A stretch of 61,534 bases of DNA. It comes from CAZVEE01 sp964625525. GTDB taxonomy: Bacteria > Pseudomonadota > Alphaproteobacteria > JAJFIK01. The translations under genes were made by a program, and so were the position numbers. This document shows, in pieces, positions 1 to 8,030 of the stretch. Numbering within the stretch: position 1 is the first letter of the stretch; each line of letters begins with the position of its first letter. The stretch lies in contig CAZVEE010000012.1 of NCBI GenBank assembly GCA_964625525.1, forward strand, positions 1 to 61,534, given 5' to 3'. The notes below the pieces were generated by a model that saw nothing but the letters and a program-made list of their open reading frames with translations, searched no databases and was not told where the DNA came from.

Positions 1-49
1 GGATGAGTAATCCCGCCCGGCACAGAAGGTCTGGTCATCCGCAGGTTGC

Positions 50-1006
50 TCACTGGGCGCTGCACGTGGCCAGCGCTGCTTCGGTGCTGCCGTTCTCCTG
101 CATGGCCGCATAGGCTTCGTGGTGGCGATCGGTGGCCATGACGTCAATGCCCAGGGCGCCGATGCGCGCATAGACGCTATCATCACCCGCTTCCATGATC
201 TCACCATCCGTGTACCACAGGGTGCCGAAAGACGCGGAGATGCCGCGCTGGTCGAGTTCCATCACCAGATCCGGCTGCAGGTTCTGGATGCCTTTCCAGG
301 CCAAGACCGCATCCAGATTGACGCCCGCGTCTTCGAGCCGTGCGAAGTCGTCCCGCTCGTCGATGCTCACCGACAGCATCAGCTCCGGATCAATGGCATG
401 GACCTTGGCGGCGGCATCGACGGAGTAAACGATCAGCACCGCGTGGGCTTTGGCGTCTTCGGCGAGCACCTGGCGCGCGATGGCTTCCGGGTCGCTGGAG
501 CGCTTGATGTCCAGCAGCAGCACCGTGCGCCCGCGCGCCCAAGCAAGCGCCACGGAGAGCGACGGCGGCGGGAACGCGGTCTCAACCCCGTCATTGTCCT
601 TCAGCCGCAAGTCACGGATATCGGCCCAGTCCGTGTCCACCACATTGCCAGTGCCCGTGGTGGTGCGCGCCAGCACATCGTCATGGAGCAGGAAAGGCAC
701 ACCGTCGCGGCTCGTCACCACATCAATTTCAGCAAGCATGGGCGCCTGAGCCAGGGTGTTTTCGATGGTCTCGATGGCGTTTTCCGGAAAGCCCGGCTCC
801 ACCCCGCCGCGGTGGGCGCTGATCAGCGTGGTCTTGCCGCGCAGACAGTCAAAAAGCGCCGGCAGGCCGTCGGCGCCCGCGACGATGGCGTTTTCGATGA
901 TCGGCTCGGCGGCCGATGGGGGCGCCATGGCGGTGCCGTCGCGCGCGGCCGCCGGCGCGCTGAGAGTAAGGCCGAGAGCAGTGGCGAGCAGAAGCGGACG
1001 CAGCAT
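50..1006 (-). CDS. Exported glycerophosphodiester phosphodiesterase family protein
   Basis: This 318-residue protein belongs to the GDPD (TIM-barrel) family, which hydrolyses glycerophosphodiesters to glycerol-3-phosphate and an alcohol. The family signatures are visible: AHRGG followed by PEN for the substrate/metal site, EIDV, and LLHDD. The start at 1006 was preferred to an upstream in-frame ATG because it gives a clean signal peptide (MLRPLLLATALGLTLSAPAAA) and has AGGGGAG about 7 bases upstream. The protein is therefore probably periplasmic. It is followed upstream on its own strand by a 107-bp palindromic repeat and the HDAC-like gene, with no sign of an operon. The substrate is unknown; phospholipid head-group salvage is the usual role. 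Confidence 0.85.
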   Translation of the reverse strand: MLRPLLLATALGLTLSAPAAARDGTAMAPPSAAEPIIENAIVAGADGLPALFDCLRGKTTLISAHRGGVEPGFPENAIETIENTLAQAPMLAEIDVVTSRDGVPFLLHDDVLARTTTGTGNVVDTDWADIRDLRLKDNDGVETAFPPPSLSVALAWARGRTVLLLDIKRSSDPEAIARQVLAEDAKAHAVLIVYSVDAAAKVHAIDPELMLSVSIDERDDFARLEDAGVNLDAVLAWKGIQNLQPDLVMELDQRGISASFGTLWYTDGEIMEAGDDSVYARIGALGIDVMATDRHHEAYAAMQENGSTEAALATCSAQ

Positions 1007-1041
1007 GTCAAATCTCCCCTGATACGATAGTCTGACTGGGG

Positions 1042-1148
1042 CTAGAGCCGTTTCAATGAAAACCAGATCATTGAAACGGCTCTCGGTCTTTGGTTTGGCG
1101 CGCTTTCCGGGCGGAAAACCGCGCACACTTTTCCTGAACGCGCTCTAG
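1042..1148. repeat. 107-bp palindromic dispersed repeat, copy 1
   Basis: This element lies between two minus-strand genes. It has short terminal inverted repeats (CTAGAGC / GCTCTAG) and an internal perfect stem of 16 bp (1044-1059 with 1068-1083) around an 8-base loop. A second copy at 61416-61522 is in the opposite orientation and matches at 105 of 107 positions. It resembles the small mobile palindromic intergenic elements common in alphaproteobacteria (RIME/MITE-like); the exact family is not assigned. No target-site duplication is obvious. Confidence 0.9.
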
Positions 1149-1152
1149 CCGA

Positions 1153-2157
1153 TCAAGACGACACCGGCGTGACGGTGGGGGCGGTAGCCTCCGTCGGCGC
1201 CAGCAGCGCATCGATGACCTCGCACCAGCACGGGCCCAGATTGCCCAGCGCATAGCCCGCCCCGCCGAGCACGATCATCCGCCCATGGCCAAAGCGATCA
1301 GCGAGCGCGGCCAGATCCGTGGTCAGGCGCCGATGCAGGGCCGTGGTGAAAGCAAGCCCCCCGATGCCGTCATCCCGCAGGCCATCCGCGCTTGCCACGA
1401 AGACCACACAGTCAGGACGGTAATCCTGCAGCCAGGCCAGCATGCGCGGCCACACCTCCAACACGGCCTCATCGCCCGCATTCGCGGGCAACATGTGGAT
1501 CCAGGCGCTTTCGGCCCGGTCAGTGCCGCGCTCCACCGCGTCGCCGCCGGCGGACCAGAAGCTGCGCGCGTCCTGGTGGATGTCGAGAATGGCCACTTGC
1601 GGGTCGGCCTCGAAGGCGTCGATGGCCCCGTCGCCGTAGCGGGCGCCCATATCCACATAGGCGAGGCGCGGCATGGGCAGCGCCTTTTTGAGGTAGGTCA
1701 GCAGGATCGCCGCGTCGTTATAGATGCAGTGATCGCGGGCCTCGCCGGGCTGGGCGTGGTGGAAGCCGGCGATGGGCACAAACGCCCGGCGCGTATCGCC
1801 CGCCACCACACGTTTGCCCGCATGCAGCACAGCGCCCACCACCGCCGAGGCGATCACGTCCATGCCTCGCTCGGCCGGCAGGCCGCCGGTGTTCAATGTG
1901 CCGGTGCCTTCGACGCAGCGGGCGCGCACATGCTCCACATACGCGGCATCGTGAAACAGGGTCAGTTCGCTCTGGGTGGCGCGCGGCGAGGCGGCGATGA
2001 CTTCCACCTTGCGGTCGAGCCCGCGGGCAAGGGCCTCTTTGTAAAAGGCGGCAAAACGGTCGGCGGACAAGGTATGCCGGCCGCCGGGCGCCGAGCCGCG
2101 CATAAAACCGTAGGCGGCCATGCGAGGATCGATATGGAGGCTGACGGGGGAGGGCAT
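1153..2157 (-). CDS. Histone-deacetylase-fold protein with altered metal-binding motif
   Basis: This 334-residue protein aligns throughout with bacterial AcuC/HDAC-family amidohydrolases: GFHHA (residues 131-135) matches the catalytic His pair and GGAGY near the C-terminus matches the Tyr loop. The canonical metal motif D-x-D-x-H-H-G-N-G is instead VDMGARYGDG (168-177), so the expected Asp and His ligands are Gly171 and Arg173. The last Asp motif reads SADGLRDD rather than SAGFDAH. The fold is clear but zinc catalysis looks lost or changed. The start at 2157 was chosen because homology begins there and GAGGA lies upstream. A canonical paralogue is at 8031-8966. Confidence 0.75.
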   Translation of the reverse strand: MPSPVSLHIDPRMAAYGFMRGSAPGGRHTLSADRFAAFYKEALARGLDRKVEVIAASPRATQSELTLFHDAAYVEHVRARCVEGTGTLNTGGLPAERGMDVIASAVVGAVLHAGKRVVAGDTRRAFVPIAGFHHAQPGEARDHCIYNDAAILLTYLKKALPMPRLAYVDMGARYGDGAIDAFEADPQVAILDIHQDARSFWSAGGDAVERGTDRAESAWIHMLPANAGDEAVLEVWPRMLAWLQDYRPDCVVFVASADGLRDDGIGGLAFTTALHRRLTTDLAALADRFGHGRMIVLGGAGYALGNLGPCWCEVIDALLAPTEATAPTVTPVSS

Positions 2158-2552
2158 GGTTGGTCTGTCCTCTTCTCGGGTTAGGGCTCGGGGGGCGTTG
2201 TGAGGGGGGCACGCGTCCGTGATGCGGCACCGTGCCGAGCGGCGCCCTCCGTCCACAACGGCGGACGCTCCCGATGGTCGATCTTTATTCCTGGGCGACC
2301 TCTTATGGTCAAAAGGTTTCCATCATGCTGGAGGCCCGGGGCCGGAGCGAGACCCGTGAGGCGACCATCCCGCCAGGAACCAGAGCGCACCCCTGGTCAT
2401 GATCATGCCTGAGTCTGGGGTGATTCTCGGTCTATCCATCAGCAAAGACAGGCTCATTTCTGCCAGACGGGCGATCTGCGCGCGCCCGTCCATTCTGGAT
2501 ATCCCTTGGCTCTCTGCCGGGCTTCAGCGGGTCCGGACGGGCTGTGGGCTTT
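2158..2552. other. Gene-free stretch of about 395 bp
   Basis: This lies upstream of the HDAC-like gene and downstream of phzF, both on the minus strand. The short reading frames here do not look like proteins. It contains an 8-bp palindrome (ATGATCAT) but no convincing terminator. It presumably holds the HDAC-like gene's promoter; nothing more can be supported. Confidence 0.5.
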
Positions 2553-3455
2553 TTAGGCCAGGGTTAATGTGCCTTCGCCAAGCAGCACGGCGGGGCCGCC
2601 GAGACTGACGCGTGTGGGGCGGCCCTGCTCTTGGGTCCAGGACAGGTGCAGCGTGCTCGGCCGGCCCATGGTCTCGCCCTGGTGAATTCGGGTGGTTTGC
2701 AAACCGTCGGGCAGGCGCCCCCGGGCCGCGAGTTCCCCGGTCAGAGCGACGGCCGCGCCGCCGGTGGCCGGATCCTCCGTAATGCCCACATGGGGGCCGA
2801 ACATGCGGGCCCGGATAAGCCCCGGGTCTTCCGCGGTCCAATAATAAGGGTAGATATCACTGGCTGGGGCACCCGCCACGCGCTCTTTCCAGAAGGTGAG
2901 ATCCAGGGCACAGGCGTCGAGTGCCTCAGGCTGGGCAAGCGCGATCATCTGGAATGGGGCGCCGGCGGACCAGGCCCGCTGGTCCTCATGGGCGATGGCC
3001 TCTGGGGACAGGCCAAGCAGCTTGGCCGCATCCGGGCGGGTCAGCGTGCTTGGGACTTCCTCCGGCACGCGCGGCGCGGTGAAACGGGCCGTCCCAGAGC
3101 GCGCGCCGCTCAGCGCCACCGTCATGTCCGCCGCGCCCACCGGCGGCACCAGCGTGAGCGATCCGGCAGCCGTACCGTGTTCGCGCGCCTCCAGAAGGCT
3201 CAGCGCTAGGCCCGTGCCCACGAGCGGATGGCCGGCGAACGGCAACTCCAGATGCGGCGTCATAATGGTGACCGGATAGCGCCGCGCCGCCGGGTCGGCA
3301 TTGGTGACGAAGACCGATTCCGACAAGTTCATCTCGCCTGCGATGCGTTGCATGGTGATCTTATCCAGGCCGTCCGCCTGGGGAAAGACCGCCAGCGGAT
3401 TACCGGCGAGAGGCGTTTCGGTGAAGACGTCGAGAATAAGATAAGGCAGGTGCAT
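2553..3455 (-). CDS. PhzF family epimerase/isomerase
   Basis: This 300-residue protein has the usual PhzF length. Its N-terminus (LDVFTETPLAGNPLAVF) is the family hallmark, and NLSESVFV carries the conserved catalytic Glu (about residue 46). A duplicated diaminopimelate-epimerase-like half follows, with GHPLVGTG and, near the C-terminus, EDPATGGAAVALTG. PhzF relatives catalyse proton-transfer isomerisations on small acids. There are no phenazine genes nearby, so phenazine synthesis is not implied. It is the last gene of a minus-strand run beginning with the SDR at 5263; only 15 bases separate it from the membrane protein gene upstream. Confidence 0.88.
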   Translation of the reverse strand: MHLPYLILDVFTETPLAGNPLAVFPQADGLDKITMQRIAGEMNLSESVFVTNADPAARRYPVTIMTPHLELPFAGHPLVGTGLALSLLEAREHGTAAGSLTLVPPVGAADMTVALSGARSGTARFTAPRVPEEVPSTLTRPDAAKLLGLSPEAIAHEDQRAWSAGAPFQMIALAQPEALDACALDLTFWKERVAGAPASDIYPYYWTAEDPGLIRARMFGPHVGITEDPATGGAAVALTGELAARGRLPDGLQTTRIHQGETMGRPSTLHLSWTQEQGRPTRVSLGGPAVLLGEGTLTLA

Positions 3456-3470
3456 GATCCGGTCTCTGTC

Positions 3471-3875
3471 TTAAGACGTGGCCAGTCGCCAAGCGCTCAA
3501 TCCCCAACTGGCCGCGAGCAATCCATATGTCGCGATAGCGGCTGCGCGCGGCGAGAAAGGGTGGCGGAACAAGAATTCCAGCACACTCGCCGCCCAGGAA
3601 CCCTGATGCCGGTCCGCCGGATCCCACCACAGGCCCCGGCGCAGCCAGCTCGCCATATTGCTTAAAACACATGTGTTCTGGTTGAGCCACCACTGCATCA
3701 TCAGCCCGGGAATGAAGATCAGGTGCACGATTAGCCAGACAGGCTCCGGCCAGACCCAGGCCAGAAGCGCATAAGGAATGAGCGTGTAGTGAAGAATATC
3801 CAAAAGGACGGCGAGCCCATGGCCGAAGTGGCCCCAGGGCGCGCCGTTGCCCGTATGCTCAGGCCCGGCACTCAT
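3471..3875 (-). CDS. Small polytopic membrane protein, unknown function
   Basis: This 134-residue protein has about three hydrophobic stretches (near residues 20-42, 43-62 and 110-128). The segment around NTCVLSNMASWLRRG loosely recalls the Cys-Pro-Leu-Thr/Trp-Leu-Arg core of DUF2784 proteins, but I would not assign it there. Its ATG overlaps the stop of the HCCA isomerase gene in an ATGA arrangement, which implies translational coupling. It is probably co-transcribed with the isomerase, SDR and PhzF genes. Confidence 0.7.
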   Translation of the reverse strand: MSAGPEHTGNGAPWGHFGHGLAVLLDILHYTLIPYALLAWVWPEPVWLIVHLIFIPGLMMQWWLNQNTCVLSNMASWLRRGLWWDPADRHQGSWAASVLEFLFRHPFSPRAAAIATYGLLAASWGLSAWRLATS

Positions 3876-4465
3876 GCACGCAGGGCTTCTTCCACGAAAT
3901 CGAGCCGATCCTGGCCGAAAAACATCTCCGTCTCATCCACGAAGAACGTCGGCGCGCCAAAGACGCCGCGGCTCACCGCTTCGTCCGTAACCGCCTTAAG
4001 TTGATCCTTGATGGCCGGCTGGCTCGCCCGCGCCACCATATAGTCCGGGTCAAACCCAGCGCTCATCAGCATGCGGGCGGTTTCTTCTGGGTCGTTCAGG
4101 TTTTTGGGCTCCACCCACATGGCATGGAAGGCCATGTCGATGAAATCATGCAGCCGCCGGTCCTCCTGCGCCGCATAGGTCGCGCGCATGAGAAACAGGG
4201 TGTTGATGGGGAAATGGGGGTTGAACTGCAAGGGGACACCATAGCGCTTGGCGAAACGGGCCAGGTCCGTGCCCATATGCATGCCCTTGGCGGGGATCGC
4301 CGCCGGTGTCTGATTGCCGGTCGCCTTGAACACACCCCCAAGCAGCATGGGCTTCCAGACGAGGGTCGCGCCGGTTCGCTCCACCAATCCAGGCAGCTGC
4401 GTATAGGCGAGATAGGTGGTCGGGCTGCCATAGTCGAAGAAGAATTCCAGCTTGCGTCCCATCAC
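3872..4465 (-). CDS. 2-hydroxychromene-2-carboxylate isomerase (DsbA-like, kappa-class GST fold)
   Basis: This 197-residue protein has the family's typical length. It opens with LEFFFDYGSPTTYLAYTQLP, where the Ser and Tyr belong to the glutathione site of kappa-class GST/HCCA isomerases. NTLFLMRATYAAQ in the middle and GVFGAPTFFVDETEMFFGQDRL near the end (broken here: GVFGAPTFF, then FFGQDRL) are also diagnostic. The family isomerises aromatic catabolic intermediates with glutathione. No naphthalene or other ring-cleavage genes are present, so the true substrate is unknown. Two adjacent ATG codons are possible starts. Confidence 0.88.
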   Translation of the reverse strand: MMGRKLEFFFDYGSPTTYLAYTQLPGLVERTGATLVWKPMLLGGVFKATGNQTPAAIPAKGMHMGTDLARFAKRYGVPLQFNPHFPINTLFLMRATYAAQEDRRLHDFIDMAFHAMWVEPKNLNDPEETARMLMSAGFDPDYMVARASQPAIKDQLKAVTDEAVSRGVFGAPTFFVDETEMFFGQDRLDFVEEALRA

Positions 4466-4498
4466 GTCCTCCCTCTGACGATTTTATCTGTATGGGTC

Positions 4499-5263
4499 TT
4501 ACCAGGGTTCCACGCTTGGGCGCATGTCCACCTCGAAGGTCCAGCTATCGCGCGGTTGCGTATGCAAAAGCCAATAGGTTTCCGCGATATGATCCGGGTT
4601 CAAGAGCCCCTCCGGTCCGCGCGTCTCTTTGATTTGCGGAAAGTTCTCGTTGATCCACGGCGTGTCGATGGGGCCGTCAATGACGGTATGCATCACGTGG
4701 ATGCCCATGGGCCCCAGTTCCCGCGCCATGCTCTGGGCGACCGCGCGCAGGCCGTGCTTGGCGGAGGAGAACGCGGCAAAGCCCGAACCGCCGCGCACAC
4801 TGGCGGTGGCGCCGGTGAAGAAGATTGTGCCCGCGCCGCGCGGGATCATGTGGCGCGCCGCCTCCCGACCGGTCAGAAAGCCCGCATAGCAGGCCATTTC
4901 CCAGACCTTGCGGAACACCCGTTCGGTGGTCTCGACAATGGGATAGCGGACATTGCCGCCCACATTGAAGACAGCGACGTCCACCGGGCCGATATCCCGC
5001 TCAATGGTCTCGAACCACGCGACCACTTGGGCCTCATCCCGGCCGTCCACCCCGAAGGCGTGGGCATGGCCCCCCTCAGCTTCGATGCTGGCTTTCAGCG
5101 GTTCCAATTCCGCGGCGCGCCGGCGCGCGAGGCAGGCCGTGAAGCCTTCACGCGCGAAGCGTTTGGCGATGGCTCCACCGGTCGCCTCACCGGCACCCAT
5201 GACGGCAATCACGGGCCGGCGCGACGGCGCGTCAGCGTGGGCCTCTGGGGACGGATCAGTCAT
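4499..5263 (-). CDS. Atypical SDR-family protein lacking the catalytic tyrosine
   Basis: This 254-residue Rossmann protein has a nucleotide-binding loop GAGEATGGAIA (residues 23-33) and FNVGGN in place of NNAG. The catalytic Tyr-x3-Lys motif is FSSAK (165-169), so Phe replaces Tyr while Lys is kept. MARELGPMGIHVMHTVIDG is typical of a recognisable SDR subgroup that I recall as often having Phe here, so this may be a real subfamily trait. The start has an excellent GCAGGAGGAG site. It heads the minus-strand run 5263-2553 and is divergent from the metallo-hydrolase gene. Confidence 0.82.
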   Translation of the reverse strand: MTDPSPEAHADAPSRRPVIAVMGAGEATGGAIAKRFAREGFTACLARRRAAELEPLKASIEAEGGHAHAFGVDGRDEAQVVAWFETIERDIGPVDVAVFNVGGNVRYPIVETTERVFRKVWEMACYAGFLTGREAARHMIPRGAGTIFFTGATASVRGGSGFAAFSSAKHGLRAVAQSMARELGPMGIHVMHTVIDGPIDTPWINENFPQIKETRGPEGLLNPDHIAETYWLLHTQPRDSWTFEVDMRPSVEPW

Positions 5264-5286
5264 AGCGCTCCTCCTGCTTGGCGTTA

Positions 5287-5299
5287 TCTTAGCCTAAGA
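5287..5299. promoter_or_regulatory. Candidate operator in the divergent SDR / metallo-hydrolase promoter region
   Basis: The 125-bp region between two divergent genes holds a perfect 13-base inverted repeat, TCTTAG-C-CTAAGA. A palindrome of this size between divergent catabolic genes could be a TetR-type operator. No regulator gene adjoins it, so the assignment is speculative. Confidence 0.35.
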
Positions 5300-5388
5300 G
5301 ACAATCGTGTAAATGCACGCACTCATTTGACGATCCGGTCCGCGCGGCCTAGCGTCTGCGCCCGGGACCAGTAAGAAAGGCAAGCCGC

Positions 5389-6423
5389 GTGGCCAAGGAT
5401 TCGGCACTTGAGTATCTGTTCGACAAAGCGCCCGAGCCGGGCGTTCCAGTGGCGGTGGCTCCGGGGATTTACTGGTTGCGCCTGCCGCTGCCCTTTGCGC
5501 TCAACCACATCAATGTGTGGCTTTTGGAGGATGGCGAGGGGTGGACCATTGTCGATACGGGCTTACGCCTGGATGACACCAAGGCGATCTGGGAAGACGT
5601 GCTCGCGGGTGTCATGGGCGGGCGGCCGGTGCGCCGGGTGATCGTCACTCATATGCATCCCGATCATATGGGGCTTGCCGGTTGGCTGGTGCGCCGTTTC
5701 GACTCTGATTTTTGTATGACGCGCACGGAATATATCATGGGGCGCATGCTGGTGCATGACACGGGCCGCGAGGCTCCGCCCGAAGGTGTGCGCTTTTACA
5801 GGGCCGCCGGCTATACGGACGAGCAGATCCAGCGCTACAAGGATCGCTTCGGCCTGTTTGGGCACGGGGTGCATCATATTCCCGAAAGCTACACCCGCCT
5901 TGTGCATGGGAGTGAACTGATGATCGGTGGGCGGACCTGGCGCGCCGTCACCGGCGGTGGCCACTCGCCGGAACATGCCTCGCTCCATTGCGCTGAGTTG
6001 GACGTCCTCATCTCCGGCGATCAGATCCTGCCCACCATCAGCTCCAATGTGAGTGTCTGGCCCACCGAGCCCGATGGCGATCCGCTCACGGATTGGCTGA
6101 CCGCCTGCGCCATGATCAAGCGGGAGATCCCGGACACCGTGCTCGTCCTGCCCTCGCACCAGAAAGCCTTTCGCAATCTGCACATTCGCTGTGACCAGCT
6201 CATCAACGACCATGAAGAGGGTCTGGACAAGCTCTTGGCGCTGCTCGACGGTCCGCGCCGGGCGGTGGACGTGTTCCCCGCGCTGTTCCGCCGGGAGATC
6301 ACGGGCGATCTGGTCGGGATGGCCACGGGCGAGGCGCTCGCCCATCTCAATTGTCTGTTGACGCGCAAGCAGGTGACCCGAACCCGCGATGGCGACGGGG
6401 TGGACTGGTACGTGCGGGCCTGA
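5389..6423 (+). CDS. Metallo-beta-lactamase-fold hydrolase
   Basis: This 344-residue protein has the MBL zinc motif THMHPDH (residues 87-93), an upstream VDTGL strand, a later His in GGGHSPEH and the Asp in LISGDQIL. A C-terminal helical region (roughly 250-344) resembles the winged-helix extension of LACTB2/glyoxalase-II-like hydrolases. The GTG start at 5389 follows AAGAAAGG; no earlier ATG exists in frame. Members of this group hydrolyse thioesters, lactones or nucleic acids, and its acyl-CoA-type neighbours suggest a thioesterase, but this is inference. An HSDL2-like SDR follows 51 bases downstream. Confidence 0.85.
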   Translation: MAKDSALEYLFDKAPEPGVPVAVAPGIYWLRLPLPFALNHINVWLLEDGEGWTIVDTGLRLDDTKAIWEDVLAGVMGGRPVRRVIVTHMHPDHMGLAGWLVRRFDSDFCMTRTEYIMGRMLVHDTGREAPPEGVRFYRAAGYTDEQIQRYKDRFGLFGHGVHHIPESYTRLVHGSELMIGGRTWRAVTGGGHSPEHASLHCAELDVLISGDQILPTISSNVSVWPTEPDGDPLTDWLTACAMIKREIPDTVLVLPSHQKAFRNLHIRCDQLINDHEEGLDKLLALLDGPRRAVDVFPALFRREITGDLVGMATGEALAHLNCLLTRKQVTRTRDGDGVDWYVRA

Positions 6424-6474
6424 ACACGCATAATCGCTTTGGCCCGAAAGAGGGCCCCATAACACGGAGGACCC

Positions 6475-7344
6475 ATGGCTGATCTGAAGGGCAAGACCCT
6501 CTTCATCACCGGTGCGAGCCGCGGCATTGGCCTGGCCATCGCTCTACGCGCTGCGCGCGATGGCGCCAATGTGGCGATCGCCGCCAAAACCGCCGAGCCC
6601 CATCCCAAACTGCCCGGTACCATCTACACGGCGGCCGAAGAAATCGAGGAAGCCGGCGGACGGGCTCTGCCGCTCATTGTCGATGTGCGCGATGAAGAAG
6701 CGGTGCAGAGCGCGGTGGAGCAGACCGCTCTGCGCTTCGGCGGTATTGATATCTGTGTGAACAATGCAAGCGCCATTCAGCTCACTGGCACGCTGCAGAC
6801 CGACATGAAGCGCTATGACCTGATGAACCAGATCAATGCGCGCGGCACCTATCTGACCTCCAAATGCTGTGTGCCGCATCTGAAGCGGGCCGCGAACCCG
6901 CATGTGCTCAATCTCTCGCCGCCCCTCGACATGAGCCCCAAATGGTTCAAAAACCATGTGGCTTACACCATGGCGAAGTTCGGCATGAGCATGTGCGTGC
7001 TCGGTATGGCGGAGGAATTCCGCGAAGACGGGATCGCCTTCAACGCGTTATGGCCGCGCACGGGGATCGCCACCGCGGCCATCCGCAACGCCTTGGCCGG
7101 CGATGAAGGCATGCTTCATTGTCGCACGGTGGATATCATGTCTGACGCAGCTCATGTGATCCTGACCCGCAATGCGCGGGAGTTCACTGGCCAGTTCTGC
7201 ATCGACGACACGCTGCTGCATCAATTCGGCGTGCGTGATTTTGATCAGTACCGGGTTGATCCCTCCAAACCGCTGATGCCGGACTTTTTCGTGCCTGACG
7301 ATATGCCGCCCCCGCCCGGCATCAGTCTCGATCCCGTGGCCTAA
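6475..7344 (+). CDS. SDR-family oxidoreductase, HSDL2-like
   Basis: This 289-residue protein matches the SDR domain of hydroxysteroid-dehydrogenase-like protein 2. It carries TGASRGIG (residues 12-19), NNAS (96-99), a Ser in LNLSPP and the catalytic YTMAK (164-168). The substrate segment includes WPRTGIATAAI, characteristic of this subgroup. The family is linked to fatty-acid or steroid metabolism, although the precise reaction is not settled. CGGAGGA sits about 7 bases before the ATG. Unlike animal HSDL2, there is no C-terminal SCP2 domain. It forms a tight run with the gene before it and the DedA gene after it. Confidence 0.87.
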   Translation: MADLKGKTLFITGASRGIGLAIALRAARDGANVAIAAKTAEPHPKLPGTIYTAAEEIEEAGGRALPLIVDVRDEEAVQSAVEQTALRFGGIDICVNNASAIQLTGTLQTDMKRYDLMNQINARGTYLTSKCCVPHLKRAANPHVLNLSPPLDMSPKWFKNHVAYTMAKFGMSMCVLGMAEEFREDGIAFNALWPRTGIATAAIRNALAGDEGMLHCRTVDIMSDAAHVILTRNAREFTGQFCIDDTLLHQFGVRDFDQYRVDPSKPLMPDFFVPDDMPPPPGISLDPVA

Positions 7345-7350
7345 GCGGTC

Positions 7351-8013
7351 ATGGCGAGCACGGGGGGCAGAGCGGATCAGGTCAGCGCGGGCGCATCACC
7401 GCCGTCTGCGCCCGCACCCGAGCCGCAAGGGCCTGTGGCCCGCTGGTTTCACCAGTGGGTGCGCTCGCCTTATGCCTATCCGTTTCTGTTTCTGGGCGTG
7501 CTCATCGAAAGCACGATCTTTCCCTGGCCGGTGGAGTTCATGCTCGCCGCCATCATGCTTGAGCATCGCCGCCATGTGCTGCCGGCGGCACTGATTGCCA
7601 TCGCGGGCAGTCTGATCGGCGGCGTGGTGTTCTTTGTTATCGGAGCGTATCTGTTTGAGAGCCTGGGCCAGCCCATGATCGCTGCTTTGGGCTGGGAGGC
7701 CGATTTCGAAGACCGTCGGCAGCGGTTTCAGGATGCGGGCTTCTGGATCATTCTCATTGCCGCCCAGACACCGGTGCCGTTCCAAGTGACCGCGCTGGCG
7801 GCCGGGGTCGCGGGCGTGCCGTTGTGGTCCTATTTCTGGGCCGCCGCCATCGGGCGCACGGTGCGCTACGCGCTCATGGGCGTGCCGGTGTATTTTTTCG
7901 GACCGGCACTGCGCACCTGGTGGAACGGGCTGCCGGCCTATGTGCGCCATGGGGTGCTGGGGCTGTTGGTTTTGGTCTTCGTGGTGACCCTTGTCTTGCC
8001 GTTTGTGGCCTGA
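7351..8013 (+). CDS. DedA/YqaA-type membrane protein (VTT domain)
   Basis: This 220-residue inner-membrane protein has the SNARE-associated/VTT core: a Gly-rich helix (IAGSLIGGVVFFVIGAYLFE), a re-entrant FQDAGFWIILIAAQTPVPF segment and a conserved Arg in AAAIGRTVRYALMG. YqaA/DedA proteins are membrane transporters or scramblases tied to envelope homeostasis. A hydrophilic Ala/Pro-rich leader of about 35 residues precedes the first helix. Only 6 bases separate it from the SDR stop, so it is probably co-transcribed. Confidence 0.88.
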   Translation: MASTGGRADQVSAGASPPSAPAPEPQGPVARWFHQWVRSPYAYPFLFLGVLIESTIFPWPVEFMLAAIMLEHRRHVLPAALIAIAGSLIGGVVFFVIGAYLFESLGQPMIAALGWEADFEDRRQRFQDAGFWIILIAAQTPVPFQVTALAAGVAGVPLWSYFWAAAIGRTVRYALMGVPVYFFGPALRTWWNGLPAYVRHGVLGLLVLVFVVTLVLPFVA

Positions 8014-8030
8014 CCCGGCAGGGTAGGGCC

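Noticed and set aside
2553..3455. Phenazine biosynthesis
   Set aside because: PhzF relatives are widespread without phenazine genes, and none occur here.
4001..5374. 457-codon plus-strand frame over the isomerase and SDR genes
   Set aside because: It runs antisense across two clear minus-strand genes and their gap; no domain is recognisable.
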